A stretch of 64,000 nt of DNA, from NCBI GenBank assembly GCA_044432925.1, contig JAWXUE010000001.1, positions 1-64,000 of the forward strand, read 5' to 3'. Of the stretch, positions 1-9,155 are shown piece by piece. Source of the stretch: JAWXUE01 sp044432925. Lineage in GTDB: Bacteria > Bacillota_I > Bacilli_A > Acholeplasmatales > Anaeroplasmataceae. Position numbers and translations under genes: made by a program. The notes under the pieces are model-generated. The model saw nothing but the letters and a program-made list of their open reading frames with translations, was not told the DNA's origin and did no database searches. Numbering within the stretch: the first letter of the stretch is position 1; each line of letters opens with the position of its first letter.

Positions 1-112
1 ACCCCGCCCCAGCAAGAAAAACGGCGTAACAGCGCCATTATTTATTTTTTATACTATTTTATTTTTCTGGATAAAGAAGAAGATTAATTTAATTATGTAT
101 TATTTTGTATTT

Positions 113-142
113 TTGCGAAAAACAAATATATTATGATATAAT
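113..142 (+). promoter_or_regulatory. Promoter of the aldose epimerase gene
   Basis: TTGCGA at 113-118 and TATAAT at 137-142 are separated by 18 bases. TGA stands directly before the -10, giving an extended -10 element. The start codon follows 28 bases downstream. Confidence 0.65.
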
Positions 143-170
143 AAAAATAGAATAAGGATGTGTGATAAAT

Positions 171-1013
171 ATGGTAAAACTTAAAAATGAATATTTAGAA
201 GTATCTGTTAAATTATTAGGAGCTGAATTAACTTCTATAGTTAGTTCTCAACTTGAGATATTATGGGATGGAGGAGAATATTGGAGAAAGCAAAGTCCTT
301 TATTATTTCCATTTATAGGAACATTAAATAAAGGTAAATATTCTTATAAAGATAATGAGTATGAAATGAAATCTCATGGATTTATTTCTACAATGAATTT
401 TAATGTAGATTCACTTAAAAGTACTAAAGTAGTATTAAGTTGTTCAGATAATGAAGAAACTTTAAAAATATATCCATTTAAATTTAAGTTTACAATTTGT
501 TATGAACTTATTTCAACTTCAATTGTTATAACAACACATATTGAAAACTTAAACGAATTTGATATGTATTATAATTTAGGTTTTCATCCAGGATTTGCTT
601 ATAATGCAATAGATAAATATAAAGTTTCTTTTGAAGGTGTTAACCCAAAAGAAGTATTTTATAATCCTGTAAATATATATGATGTTAAAAGTGTCATATT
701 AAAAGATCTTAACAATATTGAACTTTCTAAAGAAATTTTAGAAAAAGGTACAGTTTGTTTTAAAGATATCTCTTTAATCAAATTAACATCTGATAAAGTA
801 GATTTAACATTTACAGGTGACTTTGATAGTGTAGCACTATGGCAAAGTCATCCTGAAAATCCTAAATTTTTATGTATAGAACCATGGATTGGTTTACCAG
901 ATTATGCTAATGATATAATTGATATAACTAAAAAAGAAAACTTAAATAGTTTATCATCAAATAATAAAGTTATTTATAAATGGAAATTAGATATTACTAG
1001 AAAAGGTCATTAG
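171..1013 (+). CDS. Aldose 1-epimerase family protein (LacX-like)
   Basis: This 280-residue protein looks like a galactose mutarotase-type enzyme of the LacX/YihR group, which interconverts the alpha and beta anomers of a sugar in the cytoplasm. Family marks are GFHPGF near residue 138, carrying the expected catalytic His, and CIEPWIGLPD near residue 240, carrying the expected catalytic Glu. A GTG at 162 extends the frame by three codons, but AAGGATGTG lies directly before and over it, so ATG at 171 is the better start. The gene has its own promoter and a terminator whose loop holds the stop codon, so it is monocistronic. The sugar substrate cannot be read from the sequence. Confidence 0.85.
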   Translation: MVKLKNEYLEVSVKLLGAELTSIVSSQLEILWDGGEYWRKQSPLLFPFIGTLNKGKYSYKDNEYEMKSHGFISTMNFNVDSLKSTKVVLSCSDNEETLKIYPFKFKFTICYELISTSIVITTHIENLNEFDMYYNLGFHPGFAYNAIDKYKVSFEGVNPKEVFYNPVNIYDVKSVILKDLNNIELSKEILEKGTVCFKDISLIKLTSDKVDLTFTGDFDSVALWQSHPENPKFLCIEPWIGLPDYANDIIDITKKENLNSLSSNNKVIYKWKLDITRKGH

Positions 1014-1023
1014 ACCTTTTTTT
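1001..1023 (+). terminator. Terminator after the aldose epimerase gene
   Basis: AAAAGGTC at 1001-1008 pairs with GACCTTTT at 1013-1020, with a 4-base loop and a T run to 1023. The stop codon (1011-1013) lies in the loop. Confidence 0.8.
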
Positions 1024-1066
1024 CATATTTAATGATTTAAATTCATATTATATATAGGGTGAAGTT

Positions 1067-1888
1067 ATGCGTGAGGGAAAGTATAAGTTTAATCATGATT
1101 ATATAAAAAATGAATTCGAAAATAATAAAGAGTATTATTATTTAGGGTTTCAATGTATAGATAGTTACATTACTAAAATAGTATATAGTTATCTAAGTGA
1201 ATATAATAGTGTAATGAAGTTTTGTTGTGATTTTACATTACTACAAAAGATTATAAAAAAAATATTATCAAAAGAATATTTTATTAGCACAATTAAAGAA
1301 GAAGAAAAATACATATATTCTTTAATAGGTGCAATAATATTTGATAGTGATAATGAACAAGTTATTTTAGATGAAATTAATGATATTTATAAAGTAGAAC
1401 ATTTCTTATTAAAAATATATAAAAAAGAAGAAAATAAATATTTATTAGTTAATAGTTGGCTTAAGAAAAAAGGTTTTGAATGTATTACATCATATACATA
1501 TTCTAATGTTATTACATGTACATGTAATATCAATAATATATATTATGTAAAAGAAGAAAATACTTTACTTAAAGCAAAATATGGAATATATGAAGAGATT
1601 TATGAATATTTAATTGAAAACAATTTATACTATAATATAAGCGATGTTGTTGGAGTGTTTGATATAAATACTTCTATTGATAAATTAGAAGAATTATATC
1701 AAAAGGGTTATATAAAAAAACCAAATTATATATTTATAGATCATGATAATTTTGAAGAAATAAAATATGAAGTAAGATGTAGTATTGAGAATATAAGTTT
1801 TTATTCAGTTAAAATACATAATACAAAAGAGAAAGCTAAACAACTTTGTGCATATAGCATGTTACAAATGATAGTTGATCAATTATAA
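1067..1888 (+). CDS. Possible catalytically inactive RNase III-like protein with dsRNA-binding domain(s)
   Basis: No clear family is obvious at first sight. The last 70 residues (about 200-272) read like a dsRNA-binding domain: a helix with KLEELYQKGY, strands around KYEVRCSIENISFYSVKI, then the basic helix NTKEKAKQLCAYSML. Residues 121-186 could be a second, diverged copy. Residues 20-95 follow the RNase III plan, with LGFQCIDSYI where ERLEFLGDAVL is expected and SLIGAIIFDS where EALIGAIYLDS is expected. The acidic residues that bind Mg2+ seem lost: the Asp and Glu before IGA are Lys-81 and Tyr-84, and the first Glu pair is missing. I infer a dsRNA-binding protein without cleavage activity. 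The true rnc would lie elsewhere. ATG at 1067 follows AGGGTGAAG. The gene precedes a VanZ-like gene in the same direction. Confidence 0.45.
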   Translation: MREGKYKFNHDYIKNEFENNKEYYYLGFQCIDSYITKIVYSYLSEYNSVMKFCCDFTLLQKIIKKILSKEYFISTIKEEEKYIYSLIGAIIFDSDNEQVILDEINDIYKVEHFLLKIYKKEENKYLLVNSWLKKKGFECITSYTYSNVITCTCNINNIYYVKEENTLLKAKYGIYEEIYEYLIENNLYYNISDVVGVFDINTSIDKLEELYQKGYIKKPNYIFIDHDNFEEIKYEVRCSIENISFYSVKIHNTKEKAKQLCAYSMLQMIVDQL

Positions 1889-1933
1889 ATAATAAAATAT
1901 AGGTAATAATAAAAACAAAGTAGAGTGATAATA

Positions 1934-2374
1934 ATGAAATACAAAATAATTTTTTATACTTACGCAACTATTTTATTATTTTTAATATTATTTAAATTTA
2001 GTTTTACGATAAAAGAAATTCAAGAAAATATATTAATATTTAGAACTAATGGATATGATAAAATAAATATAGAGTTATTTAAAACAATAAAGATGCAAAT
2101 TGATAATATAAACGAAAGTTGGGCAATACGTAATCTATTAGGAAATACCATACCATTTGTATTATATGGTTTATTTTATCAACTTGCATATAAACATAAT
2201 TTTGTAAAAACTATAACAATAAATTTAATAATAATACTACTAATAGAAACAATCCAATATACATTTGCGATAGGAACATTTGATATAGATGATATATTAC
2301 TAAATATAATATCTATATCATTAGGAATGCTATTTGTTAAAGAAGTATTATACAACAAAAAAACTATATATTAA
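1934..2374 (+). CDS. VanZ-like membrane protein
   Basis: This 146-residue protein has an N-terminal membrane segment (about 5-25) and three more in the second half. The pattern RNLLGNTIPFVLYG, then ETIQYTF, then GTFDIDDILLNIISISLG is typical of the VanZ-like family, named after the teicoplanin-resistance accessory protein of enterococci. The family is widespread and the role of most members is unknown; resistance should not be assumed. A GTG at 1925 is in frame, but AGAGTGATAATA is the binding site for ATG at 1934. It lies 45 bases after the dsRNA-binding gene, probably in one transcript. The stop codon is part of the terminator stem. Confidence 0.7.
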   Translation: MKYKIIFYTYATILLFLILFKFSFTIKEIQENILIFRTNGYDKINIELFKTIKMQIDNINESWAIRNLLGNTIPFVLYGLFYQLAYKHNFVKTITINLIIILLIETIQYTFAIGTFDIDDILLNIISISLGMLFVKEVLYNKKTIY

Positions 2375-2400
2375 CATTCGATTAATATATAGTTTTTTCT
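2358..2400 (+). terminator. Terminator after the VanZ-like gene
   Basis: A perfect 17-base-pair hairpin (2358-2374 with 2382-2398, loop of 7) ends in a T run. It overlaps the last codons of the VanZ-like gene. Confidence 0.85.
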
Positions 2401-2464
2401 TTTAAAAAACACAAAAATATGATAAAATAAATATAAATAAAAAAGAAAATGGAGTTTGATTAAT

Positions 2465-2752
2465 ATGTTAACAGGAAAACAAAAAGGACAATTAAGAAGT
2501 ATAGCACATAATATGAATGCATTGTTTCAAGTAGGTAAAGATGGAGTAAACGAAAATATGGTAATGGATATACTAAAATATCTAACAAAACATGAATTAT
2601 TAAAAGTATCAATATTACAAAATTGTAACCAAGACAAAAACGAAATTGCTGAAATATTTAGTGAATATGAAATAGAAGTAGTACAAATAATAGGAAAGAC
2701 AATTGTATTATACAAACAAAGTGATGATGCAATAAATCCAATTAAATTATAA
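2465..2752 (+). CDS. yhbY: YhbY family RNA-binding protein (CRM domain)
   Basis: This 95-residue protein is a single CRM/YhbY domain, the small basic RNA-binding fold associated with assembly of the large ribosomal subunit. MLTGKQKGQLRSIAHNMNALFQVGKDG at the start, with the GKDG turn, and IGKTIVLYK at the end are the family marks. A TTG at 2456 is in frame, but ATGGAG at 2449-2454 is spaced correctly only for ATG at 2465. It begins the replication and repair operon after a strong terminator, and its stop codon overlaps the polA start by one base. TATGATAAAAT near 2418-2428 may be its -10 region. In Bacillus, yhbY-type genes also lie among housekeeping genes, though not directly before polA. 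Confidence 0.9.
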   Translation: MLTGKQKGQLRSIAHNMNALFQVGKDGVNENMVMDILKYLTKHELLKVSILQNCNQDKNEIAEIFSEYEIEVVQIIGKTIVLYKQSDDAINPIKL

Positions 2753-5358
2753 TGAAAAGAATAATACTAGTTGATGGTAATTCATTAATGTACCGTGCGT
2801 ATTATGCAACAGCATATACAGGTAACTTAATGCAAAATACAAAAGGATTATATACAAATGCAATTTTTGCTTTTATAAAAATGATGTCTTCGTTAACAAA
2901 ACAAAAGTATGATGGTATGCTAGTGGCTTTCGATAAATCTAAAAAAACATTTAGACATGAACTAAATGAAAGTTATAAAGATGGAAGAAGCCCTATGCCA
3001 GATGAATTTAGAGTACAAATTCCATATATCAAGAAATTTTTAGATTTACATAGTATAAAACAATATGAATTATTAATGTATGAGGCTGATGATATTATCG
3101 GTACTATGGCACAAGAAGCTGTAAAAGCTGGATATCAAGTAGATATCTATTCATCAGATAAAGATATGTTACAATTAGTAAATGAAGATATAACAGTACA
3201 TATGAATAAAAAAGGAATGACTGAGTTAGACTCATTCACTCCTGAAACATTATTTGAAAAATATGGATTAACACATAAACAAATGATAGATTTTAAAGCG
3301 CTAATGGGAGATCCTTCAGATAACCTAAAAGGTATAGCTGGTGTTGGAGAAAAAACAGCAATCAAATTACTACAAGAGTATGAAACATTAGAAAACTTAA
3401 TAGCTAATGTTGAATCGATAAAAGGTAAAATGAAAGAAAAAATAGAAGCTGGTAAAGAAGATGCTTTATTATGCCAAACAATGTGTACAATAAAATTAGA
3501 TACACCTATTGACATAACTTTAGATGATATCTTATCAAAAAAATATGATGAAAATGAATTAAATATGTTTTATCAAGATTTAGAATTTCATTCATTACTA
3601 AAAAAATTAGTATCAAGACCACAAGAAGATGTTGAATTTACTGAAATAAATACAACATCAGAATTATTACCTTTACTAACAAACGATAATCACTTATTAT
3701 TCGAAACATTAGGATATAACTATCATAATGAAGAAATCATAGCAATAGGATTATCGAATAATAATAAAAGTTATATCCTAAGTTTAGAATTATTAAAAGA
3801 TAAAGAGTTTATAAATTATTTAGAAAATGAAGATATAACAAAAAAAGTATACGATGTTAAAAAAAGTATAGTCTTATTATTAAAACATAATATCAATTTA
3901 AAAAATGTTGTATATGATATGAGACTTGCTACATACTTAGTAGACCCTAATATAAAAAATGAGTCATTCAAATTAAATTGTGATATATTTGATTACACAA
4001 ATATACCTTATGAAGAAGAAGTATATAACAAAGGTGCTAAACTAAGTGTACCTTCTATTGATGTGTTAAATAAATATATATCTAAAAAATTACTAGCATT
4101 AACATCATTAGAAAGTACTATATTAACTAAAATAAAAGAAAATAACCAAATAGATTTATTAGAAAAAGTAGAAATACCTTTAGCTTTTGTATTAGCTGAA
4201 ATGGAAAATACAGGAATAAAAATAGATCAAGAAGAATTAAGTAAACAAGAAATAAGCATTAAAAAGAAAATAGATGAAGTACAAAATGAAATCTATCAAT
4301 ATGCTAATGAAGAATTTAATATAGGTTCTGTAAAACAACTAGGTGAAGTTTTATTTGAAAAATTAAACTTACCAGTTGTTAAAAAGAATAAAACAGGATA
4401 TTCAACTGATATAGCTGTATTAGAAGAGTTATATGATAAACATCCTATAATAAAAGAAATAATAAAATATAGAACATTAACAAAACTACATTCAACATAT
4501 TTAGAAGGACTAAAAAATCAAATATATCCTGATGGTAAAATACATACAATATTTGAACAAGCCTTAACTAATACAGGAAGATTATCTTCAATAGAACCTA
4601 ATCTACAAAATATTCCTGTAAGAACAGAAGAAGGAAAACAAATAAGAAAAGTATTTATACCACAAGAAAATTATAAAATAATTGCAACAGATTACTCACA
4701 AATAGAATTAAGAGTATTAGCTCATATGGCTAGAGTAAATAAATTAATAGATGCCTTTAATAATAATGAAGATATACATACTAAAACAGCACAAGAAATA
4801 TTCTGTAAAAACGAAATAACGGCTTTAGAAAGACAAAAAGCAAAAGCAGTTAACTTTGGAATAGTATATGGAATAAGTGCATTTGGACTAAGTAATGACT
4901 TAGGAATAGGTGTATATCAAGCAAAAGAATATATCGAAAAATATTTAGAGTTATATCCAGAAATAAAATTATTTATGGAAAATATAGTTGAGTATGCTAA
5001 AACATCAGGATACGTAGTAACATTACTAAATAGAAGAAGATATATTAATGAACTTAAATCTCCAAACTATCAACAAAGAGAATTTGGAAAACGTACAGCA
5101 ATGAATGCTCCTATCCAAGGTAGTGCAGCAGATATAATAAAAATTGCTATGATAAAAGTAAACCAAAAAATAAAAGAAAACAATCTAAGATGTAATATGT
5201 TAATAACAGTACATGATGAGATTGTATTAGAATGTCATAAAGATGATGTACAAAAAGCTTGTGAAGTAATAAACCAAGCTATGAACAAAGCAATGAAATT
5301 ATCAGTAAAATTAGAATGCGACACAAGTGTTGCTGACAATTGGATGGAAGCTAAGTAG
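2752..5358 (+). CDS. polA: DNA polymerase I
   Basis: This 868-residue enzyme fills gaps and removes RNA primers in replication and repair. The 5'-3' exonuclease domain covers about residues 1-290 (DGNSLMYRAY at the start, YEADDIIG, and the helix-hairpin-helix GIAGVGEKTA near 200). Residues 300-470 correspond to the 3'-5' exonuclease fold, but the DxE motif is replaced by LLFETLGY, so proofreading is probably absent, as in Bacillus Pol I. The polymerase domain has motif A (DYSQIELR, about 647), motif B (RQKAKAVNFGIVYG, about 694) and motif C (TVHDE, about 820). Its ATG overlaps the yhbY stop by one base and has no clear binding site, so translation is probably coupled. Confidence 0.97.
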   Translation: MKRIILVDGNSLMYRAYYATAYTGNLMQNTKGLYTNAIFAFIKMMSSLTKQKYDGMLVAFDKSKKTFRHELNESYKDGRSPMPDEFRVQIPYIKKFLDLHSIKQYELLMYEADDIIGTMAQEAVKAGYQVDIYSSDKDMLQLVNEDITVHMNKKGMTELDSFTPETLFEKYGLTHKQMIDFKALMGDPSDNLKGIAGVGEKTAIKLLQEYETLENLIANVESIKGKMKEKIEAGKEDALLCQTMCTIKLDTPIDITLDDILSKKYDENELNMFYQDLEFHSLLKKLVSRPQEDVEFTEINTTSELLPLLTNDNHLLFETLGYNYHNEEIIAIGLSNNNKSYILSLELLKDKEFINYLENEDITKKVYDVKKSIVLLLKHNINLKNVVYDMRLATYLVDPNIKNESFKLNCDIFDYTNIPYEEEVYNKGAKLSVPSIDVLNKYISKKLLALTSLESTILTKIKENNQIDLLEKVEIPLAFVLAEMENTGIKIDQEELSKQEISIKKKIDEVQNEIYQYANEEFNIGSVKQLGEVLFEKLNLPVVKKNKTGYSTDIAVLEELYDKHPIIKEIIKYRTLTKLHSTYLEGLKNQIYPDGKIHTIFEQALTNTGRLSSIEPNLQNIPVRTEEGKQIRKVFIPQENYKIIATDYSQIELRVLAHMARVNKLIDAFNNNEDIHTKTAQEIFCKNEITALERQKAKAVNFGIVYGISAFGLSNDLGIGVYQAKEYIEKYLELYPEIKLFMENIVEYAKTSGYVVTLLNRRRYINELKSPNYQQREFGKRTAMNAPIQGSAADIIKIAMIKVNQKIKENNLRCNMLITVHDEIVLECHKDDVQKACEVINQAMNKAMKLSVKLECDTSVADNWMEAK

Positions 5359-5369
5359 GAGTGATTTAA

Positions 5370-6191
5370 ATGCCTGAATTACCAGAGGTCGAAACCGTAA
5401 GGCAAGTATTAAGAACTAAAATACTAAACAAACAAATTAGTGATATCAAAGTATTATACAAAGATATAATAAAAGATGATCCTGTAGAAGTATTTATCAA
5501 CAGACTAAAAGGACAAACAATAAATGAAATACAAAGAAAAGGTAAATACCTATTCTTTGTATTAGATGATTGTTACCTAATAAGTCATTTAAGAATGGAA
5601 GGTAAATACTTCCTAAAAGATCCTAAAGATAAAGTTGATACTCATGAACATATCTTAATAAATCTTGGAGATATCGAATTAAGATATCATGATGTAAGAA
5701 AATTCGGTACAATGCAAATAAGAAACAAAGAAGACTTGTATACTACTAATCCAATACTTAAATTAGGTATGGAACCATTAACCGAAGATTTTACATACGA
5801 AAAATTACTAAAAATAATAAAAACAAAAAAGAAATTAAAAACATTTTTATTAGACCAAACATTTATATGTGGGATTGGAAATATATATGCTGATGAAATT
5901 TGCTTTGGAGCAAAATTACATCCAGAAGAAATATTAACAAACCTAACTGATGAAGATATATTTAATATATACACTTCAACAAACGAAGTTATTGCTAAAG
6001 CTGTAGCTGATGGTGGTACAACAATACGTTCATATACATCAAGCTTAGGCGTAACAGGAAGATTTCAATTAAGATTAAATGTCCACCAAAGAGAAAAAGA
6101 GAAATGCAAAACATGTGGACATATAATCATAAAAACAAAAGTATCTGGAAGAGGGACATATACATGTCCTAATTGTCAAAAACTAAAATAA
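5370..6191 (+). CDS. mutM: Formamidopyrimidine-DNA glycosylase
   Basis: MutM/Fpg removes oxidised purines such as 8-oxoguanine and cuts the abasic site. The protein starts MPELPEVETV, so after Met removal Pro-1 is the catalytic nucleophile and Glu-2 is in place. QRKGKYLF near residue 56 carries the conserved Lys, CGIGNIYADE marks the helix-two-turn-helix region, and CxxC pairs (CKTCG near 245 and CPNCQ at the end) form the zinc finger. At 273 residues it is full length. It lies 11 bases after polA with AGGAGTGAT before its ATG; the polA-mutM-coaE order is usual in Bacilli. Confidence 0.97.
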   Translation: MPELPEVETVRQVLRTKILNKQISDIKVLYKDIIKDDPVEVFINRLKGQTINEIQRKGKYLFFVLDDCYLISHLRMEGKYFLKDPKDKVDTHEHILINLGDIELRYHDVRKFGTMQIRNKEDLYTTNPILKLGMEPLTEDFTYEKLLKIIKTKKKLKTFLLDQTFICGIGNIYADEICFGAKLHPEEILTNLTDEDIFNIYTSTNEVIAKAVADGGTTIRSYTSSLGVTGRFQLRLNVHQREKEKCKTCGHIIIKTKVSGRGTYTCPNCQKLK

Positions 6192-6202
6192 AAGGTGATA
6201 AA

Positions 6203-6772
6203 ATGGTAATAGGATTAACTGGTTCAATAGCATCAGGTAAAACACTAACATCAAACTACTTAAAATCATTAAATTATAAAGTGATTGATTGTGATGAAAT
6301 ATCACATCAAATAATACTAAAACCTAATGATTGCTATTATAAATTAATAGAAGAGTTTGGTGATATATTAGATGGTGAAGAAATATCTAGAGATAAATTA
6401 AGAAATATAGTATTTAATAACAAAGAGTTATTAAATAAATTAAATTCTATTCTTCATCCCGCAATATATCAAGAAGTAAAAAAACAAATTACTAATGAAT
6501 TAGTATTTATCGATTGTCCCTTACTATTTGAAACTAACTTTAAAGAACTATGTGATCAAACACTAGTAATAAGTACAAAAGAAAATATTCAAATAGATAG
6601 ATTAATAAAAAGAAACAATATAACAAAAGAAGAAGCAAAAAAAAGAATACAATTACAAATGTCCTTAAAAGACAAAGAAAAACAAGCAACATATATAATA
6701 AATAATATAAATGATGAACAACACTTATATAAACAAATTGATGATTTACTAATAAAACTAAAGGAGAATTAA
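6203..6772 (+). CDS. coaE: Dephospho-CoA kinase
   Basis: CoaE phosphorylates dephospho-CoA in the last step of coenzyme A synthesis. The P-loop GLTGSIASGKT stands at the N-terminus, followed by VIDCDEISHQ, FIDCPLLFET and RLIKRNN of the lid. At 189 residues it is of normal size. A TTG at 6173 inside mutM would add ten residues, but AAAGGTGAT at 6191-6199 is the binding site for ATG at 6203, and the family starts just before the P-loop. It is cotranscribed with mutM and followed after one base by a small unknown gene. Confidence 0.94.
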   Translation: MVIGLTGSIASGKTLTSNYLKSLNYKVIDCDEISHQIILKPNDCYYKLIEEFGDILDGEEISRDKLRNIVFNNKELLNKLNSILHPAIYQEVKKQITNELVFIDCPLLFETNFKELCDQTLVISTKENIQIDRLIKRNNITKEEAKKRIQLQMSLKDKEKQATYIINNINDEQHLYKQIDDLLIKLKEN

Positions 6773-6773
6773 T

Positions 6774-7124
6774 ATGGCAACTTATGAAACAAGCGATATA
6801 AACAAAAAAGATGAACTAGTAACAAGATGGTATAATTGTGATTACAATAAAGCTAAAGAAGCAGTATTAAAAATAATGGATAACTTTAAGTATAACTTAG
6901 TACATACTGATGATAACTATGGTGAAATACTATTTGAATCTGTTAAATATAGTACTGTAGTTAAAATAACTTCAATTACTCCTATTGAAACAGGTATAGA
7001 CTTTTATATAACAAAAAAATCAATGCTTGATTTTAAAAAGGGAATCGCTCAAATAACTTCTATTTATAAAGAGTTAGATAAATCATTAAGATTCAAAGGA
7101 AAAGGACTACATAAAAATGGGTAG
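6774..7124 (+). CDS. Conserved hypothetical protein between coaE and dnaB
   Basis: I do not recognise this 116-residue protein. It has no signal peptide and no membrane segment. The pattern is alternating strands and helices: KEAVLKIMDNFKYNLVHTDDNYGEILFES, then VVKITSITPIETGIDFYIT, then a helix and a basic tail. A DUF1499-like or cytosolic lipid-binding fold is conceivable but not supported by a motif. It follows coaE by one base with AAGGAGAATTA before its ATG, and its end overlaps dnaB by eight bases. In Bacillus this position holds nrdR, and this protein is not NrdR because it has no zinc ribbon or ATP-cone. Confidence 0.75.
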   Translation: MATYETSDINKKDELVTRWYNCDYNKAKEAVLKIMDNFKYNLVHTDDNYGEILFESVKYSTVVKITSITPIETGIDFYITKKSMLDFKKGIAQITSIYKELDKSLRFKGKGLHKNG

Positions 7125-8334
7125 TATAGAAAAAATAGAAAGTTTTACAGTACATTGTAGTAGCGTCTTAAGTCAAGAAGATGTAAATGTACTAACATTA
7201 CTTTATAATCCATTAATAAAAGATAAAGCATATAATCTATATATGCTATTATCTTCACTAATAGATAGAACAACACTAAAAAGTTTTACATCTAAACATC
7301 AATTTATATTAGATATGACATTATTAACAAAAGAAGAATTTTATGAAGCAAGAATTAAATTAGAAGCTATAGGATTACTAACAACATTATATAACGATCA
7401 TAGTTATATTTATATGTTGAAAAATCCGCTAACTGCTCAACAGTTTTTAGTAGATGGAGCATTAGGTGCATTTTTATATTCAGAAATAGGACAAACTAGT
7501 TTTAAACAATTATTTAAACTATTTAGTATACCTAAAATATCAAAAGATAACTATACAAATATAACAAAAAGTTTTGATGATGTATTTACTACAGATATCG
7601 AAACAATAAAAATAGAAAAGGATGAATATATCTTAGGAAGAAATATTAATCCTGGAATAAAAATAGAAAAGTTTAATTTTGAATATAAAAAGTTTTTAAA
7701 TAGCGTAAAAACAATAATGGATAAACCAAAACAAACAAGTAAAAAATTAGAAACACATATAACTAATATGGCATATGCATATGGATTTGATGAAAACATT
7801 ATGAGTAATGTTTACAGACAATCTGTAGATGCAAGTGGTGCATTAGATTACGTAAGATTAAATCAAAATGCTTTAGATGAATTCCACTTCCAATATAACA
7901 AAGGGTTACCTAAGTTAGTAAATAAAAAAGAAGATGAATTACATAAAATATTAACTGATTTAACAGCGCAAGATATTCTAAAACAATACTCACAATTTAA
8001 AAAAGCATTACCTGATGATGTTGCAAAATTTGCTATGATATATCAAGAGTTTGATACAATAGATAGAGCAGTATTAAACCTATCTATCATTACTGTATTA
8101 AAAAGAAAAGAAGGAAATGTACCAGTATTTGATTACTTTAAAAAAGTAATAAATACATTAATAAAAAATGGATTAACAGAATTTGATGATGCTAAAAAAT
8201 ACTATTACGGAGAGATAAAATCAAATACAACAGTAGCTGATGCTCCAAAAAAACAAGTATCAAAAAATCCTAAAAATCCAAAATGGTTAAATGAAGCATT
8301 AGACAATATAATGGAAGGAGTAGAAACACTATGA
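7117..8334 (+). CDS. dnaB: Replication initiation and membrane attachment protein DnaB (primosome)
   Basis: This 405-residue protein matches Bacillus-type DnaB, which works with DnaD and DnaI to load the replicative helicase. The N-terminal half (about 1-110) has the winged-helix-like start with DVNVLTLLYNPLIKDKAYNLYMLL, and the C-terminal part (about 290-400) has the DnaB/DnaD repeat with DILKQYSQFKKALPDDVAKFAMIY, ending in a basic linker with NPKNPKWLNEALDNI. It overlaps the gene before by eight bases and dnaI by four (ATGA). The dnaB-dnaI pair is diagnostic for Bacilli. This is not the hexameric helicase called DnaB in E. coli. Confidence 0.88.
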   Translation: MGSIEKIESFTVHCSSVLSQEDVNVLTLLYNPLIKDKAYNLYMLLSSLIDRTTLKSFTSKHQFILDMTLLTKEEFYEARIKLEAIGLLTTLYNDHSYIYMLKNPLTAQQFLVDGALGAFLYSEIGQTSFKQLFKLFSIPKISKDNYTNITKSFDDVFTTDIETIKIEKDEYILGRNINPGIKIEKFNFEYKKFLNSVKTIMDKPKQTSKKLETHITNMAYAYGFDENIMSNVYRQSVDASGALDYVRLNQNALDEFHFQYNKGLPKLVNKKEDELHKILTDLTAQDILKQYSQFKKALPDDVAKFAMIYQEFDTIDRAVLNLSIITVLKRKEGNVPVFDYFKKVINTLIKNGLTEFDDAKKYYYGEIKSNTTVADAPKKQVSKNPKNPKWLNEALDNIMEGVETL

Positions 8335-9137
8335 TAGATCAAATAAAAAAAGAATTAAAAAATAATCCATTCTTATGTGATAAAGAAGTAACTAAAGATA
8401 ATTGTAGAATGTACTACGAATTTCATTTACAATATCTTAACTGTAAAAGTTGTACAGGCTTAAACAATTGTCAAAATAGTAACAAAGGATTTAAACCTAA
8501 ATTATCTGGAGATAAAATGGTATATCAAAAATGTGAATTATTAAAACAAACAGACTTAAGTAATGTTAAATCATTATACCTAAGTGCACAATCATTAATT
8601 GCTAATTTAGATGATTTCCATACAACAACTGCAGATAGAAAAAAATGTTTAAAATGGGCAACAAACTTTGTAACTAATTTCCATAATGAAACAAAAGGAT
8701 TATATTTATATGGTCGTTTTGGAACAGGAAAAACATATTTACTAAGTGCAATAGCAAAAGAACTATCACAAAGAAATATAAAAACAATAGTAGCATTCTT
8801 TCCGGACTTATCAAGAGAACTAAAATCTAGTATAAACTCTAACAATTTAGAAACATTTGTAAATGAACTAAAAACAATAGATTGTTTAATGTTAGATGAT
8901 TTTGGTGGGGAAATGTCATCTGCTTGGCTAAGAGATGAAATAATGACACCTATATTCCAATATAGACTTGCTGAAGGGAAACCAACATTCATAAGTTCTA
9001 ATTTAGATTATAGTGAATTAGTAAACCATCTAGCAACATCTAAAATGGGAACAGATCAATTAAAAGCAGGAAGAATATTAGAAAGAATTAAAAGTTTAAC
9101 AGTATTAGTAAATTTAGATGAAAAAGTACAAAAATAA
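8331..9137 (+). CDS. dnaI: Primosomal helicase loader DnaI
   Basis: DnaI is the AAA+ ATPase that loads the replicative helicase DnaC in Bacilli. The N-terminal part has the cysteine cluster CKSCTGLNNC (Cys-38, 41 and 47, with Cys-25 before), as expected for the zinc domain that binds the helicase. The ATPase domain has Walker A GRFGTGKT at about 128-135, Walker B CLMLDDFGGE near 185, sensor-1 FISSNLDY and the arginine finger region ILERIKSL. The length of 268 residues is a little shorter than the Bacillus protein. Its start overlaps the dnaB stop. Confidence 0.93.
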   Translation: MIDQIKKELKNNPFLCDKEVTKDNCRMYYEFHLQYLNCKSCTGLNNCQNSNKGFKPKLSGDKMVYQKCELLKQTDLSNVKSLYLSAQSLIANLDDFHTTTADRKKCLKWATNFVTNFHNETKGLYLYGRFGTGKTYLLSAIAKELSQRNIKTIVAFFPDLSRELKSSINSNNLETFVNELKTIDCLMLDDFGGEMSSAWLRDEIMTPIFQYRLAEGKPTFISSNLDYSELVNHLATSKMGTDQLKAGRILERIKSLTVLVNLDEKVQK

Positions 9138-9155
9138 AATATAGGAAGAAAAAAT

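Noticed and set aside
1934..2374. Glycopeptide resistance gene vanZ
   Set aside because: Only the wide VanZ-like family is supported, no other van gene is near, and most family members have no link to resistance.
7117..9137. Prophage replication genes (DnaD-like and DnaC-like loader)
   Set aside because: The order mutM-coaE-dnaB-dnaI is the chromosomal primosome operon of Bacilli and no phage gene is near.
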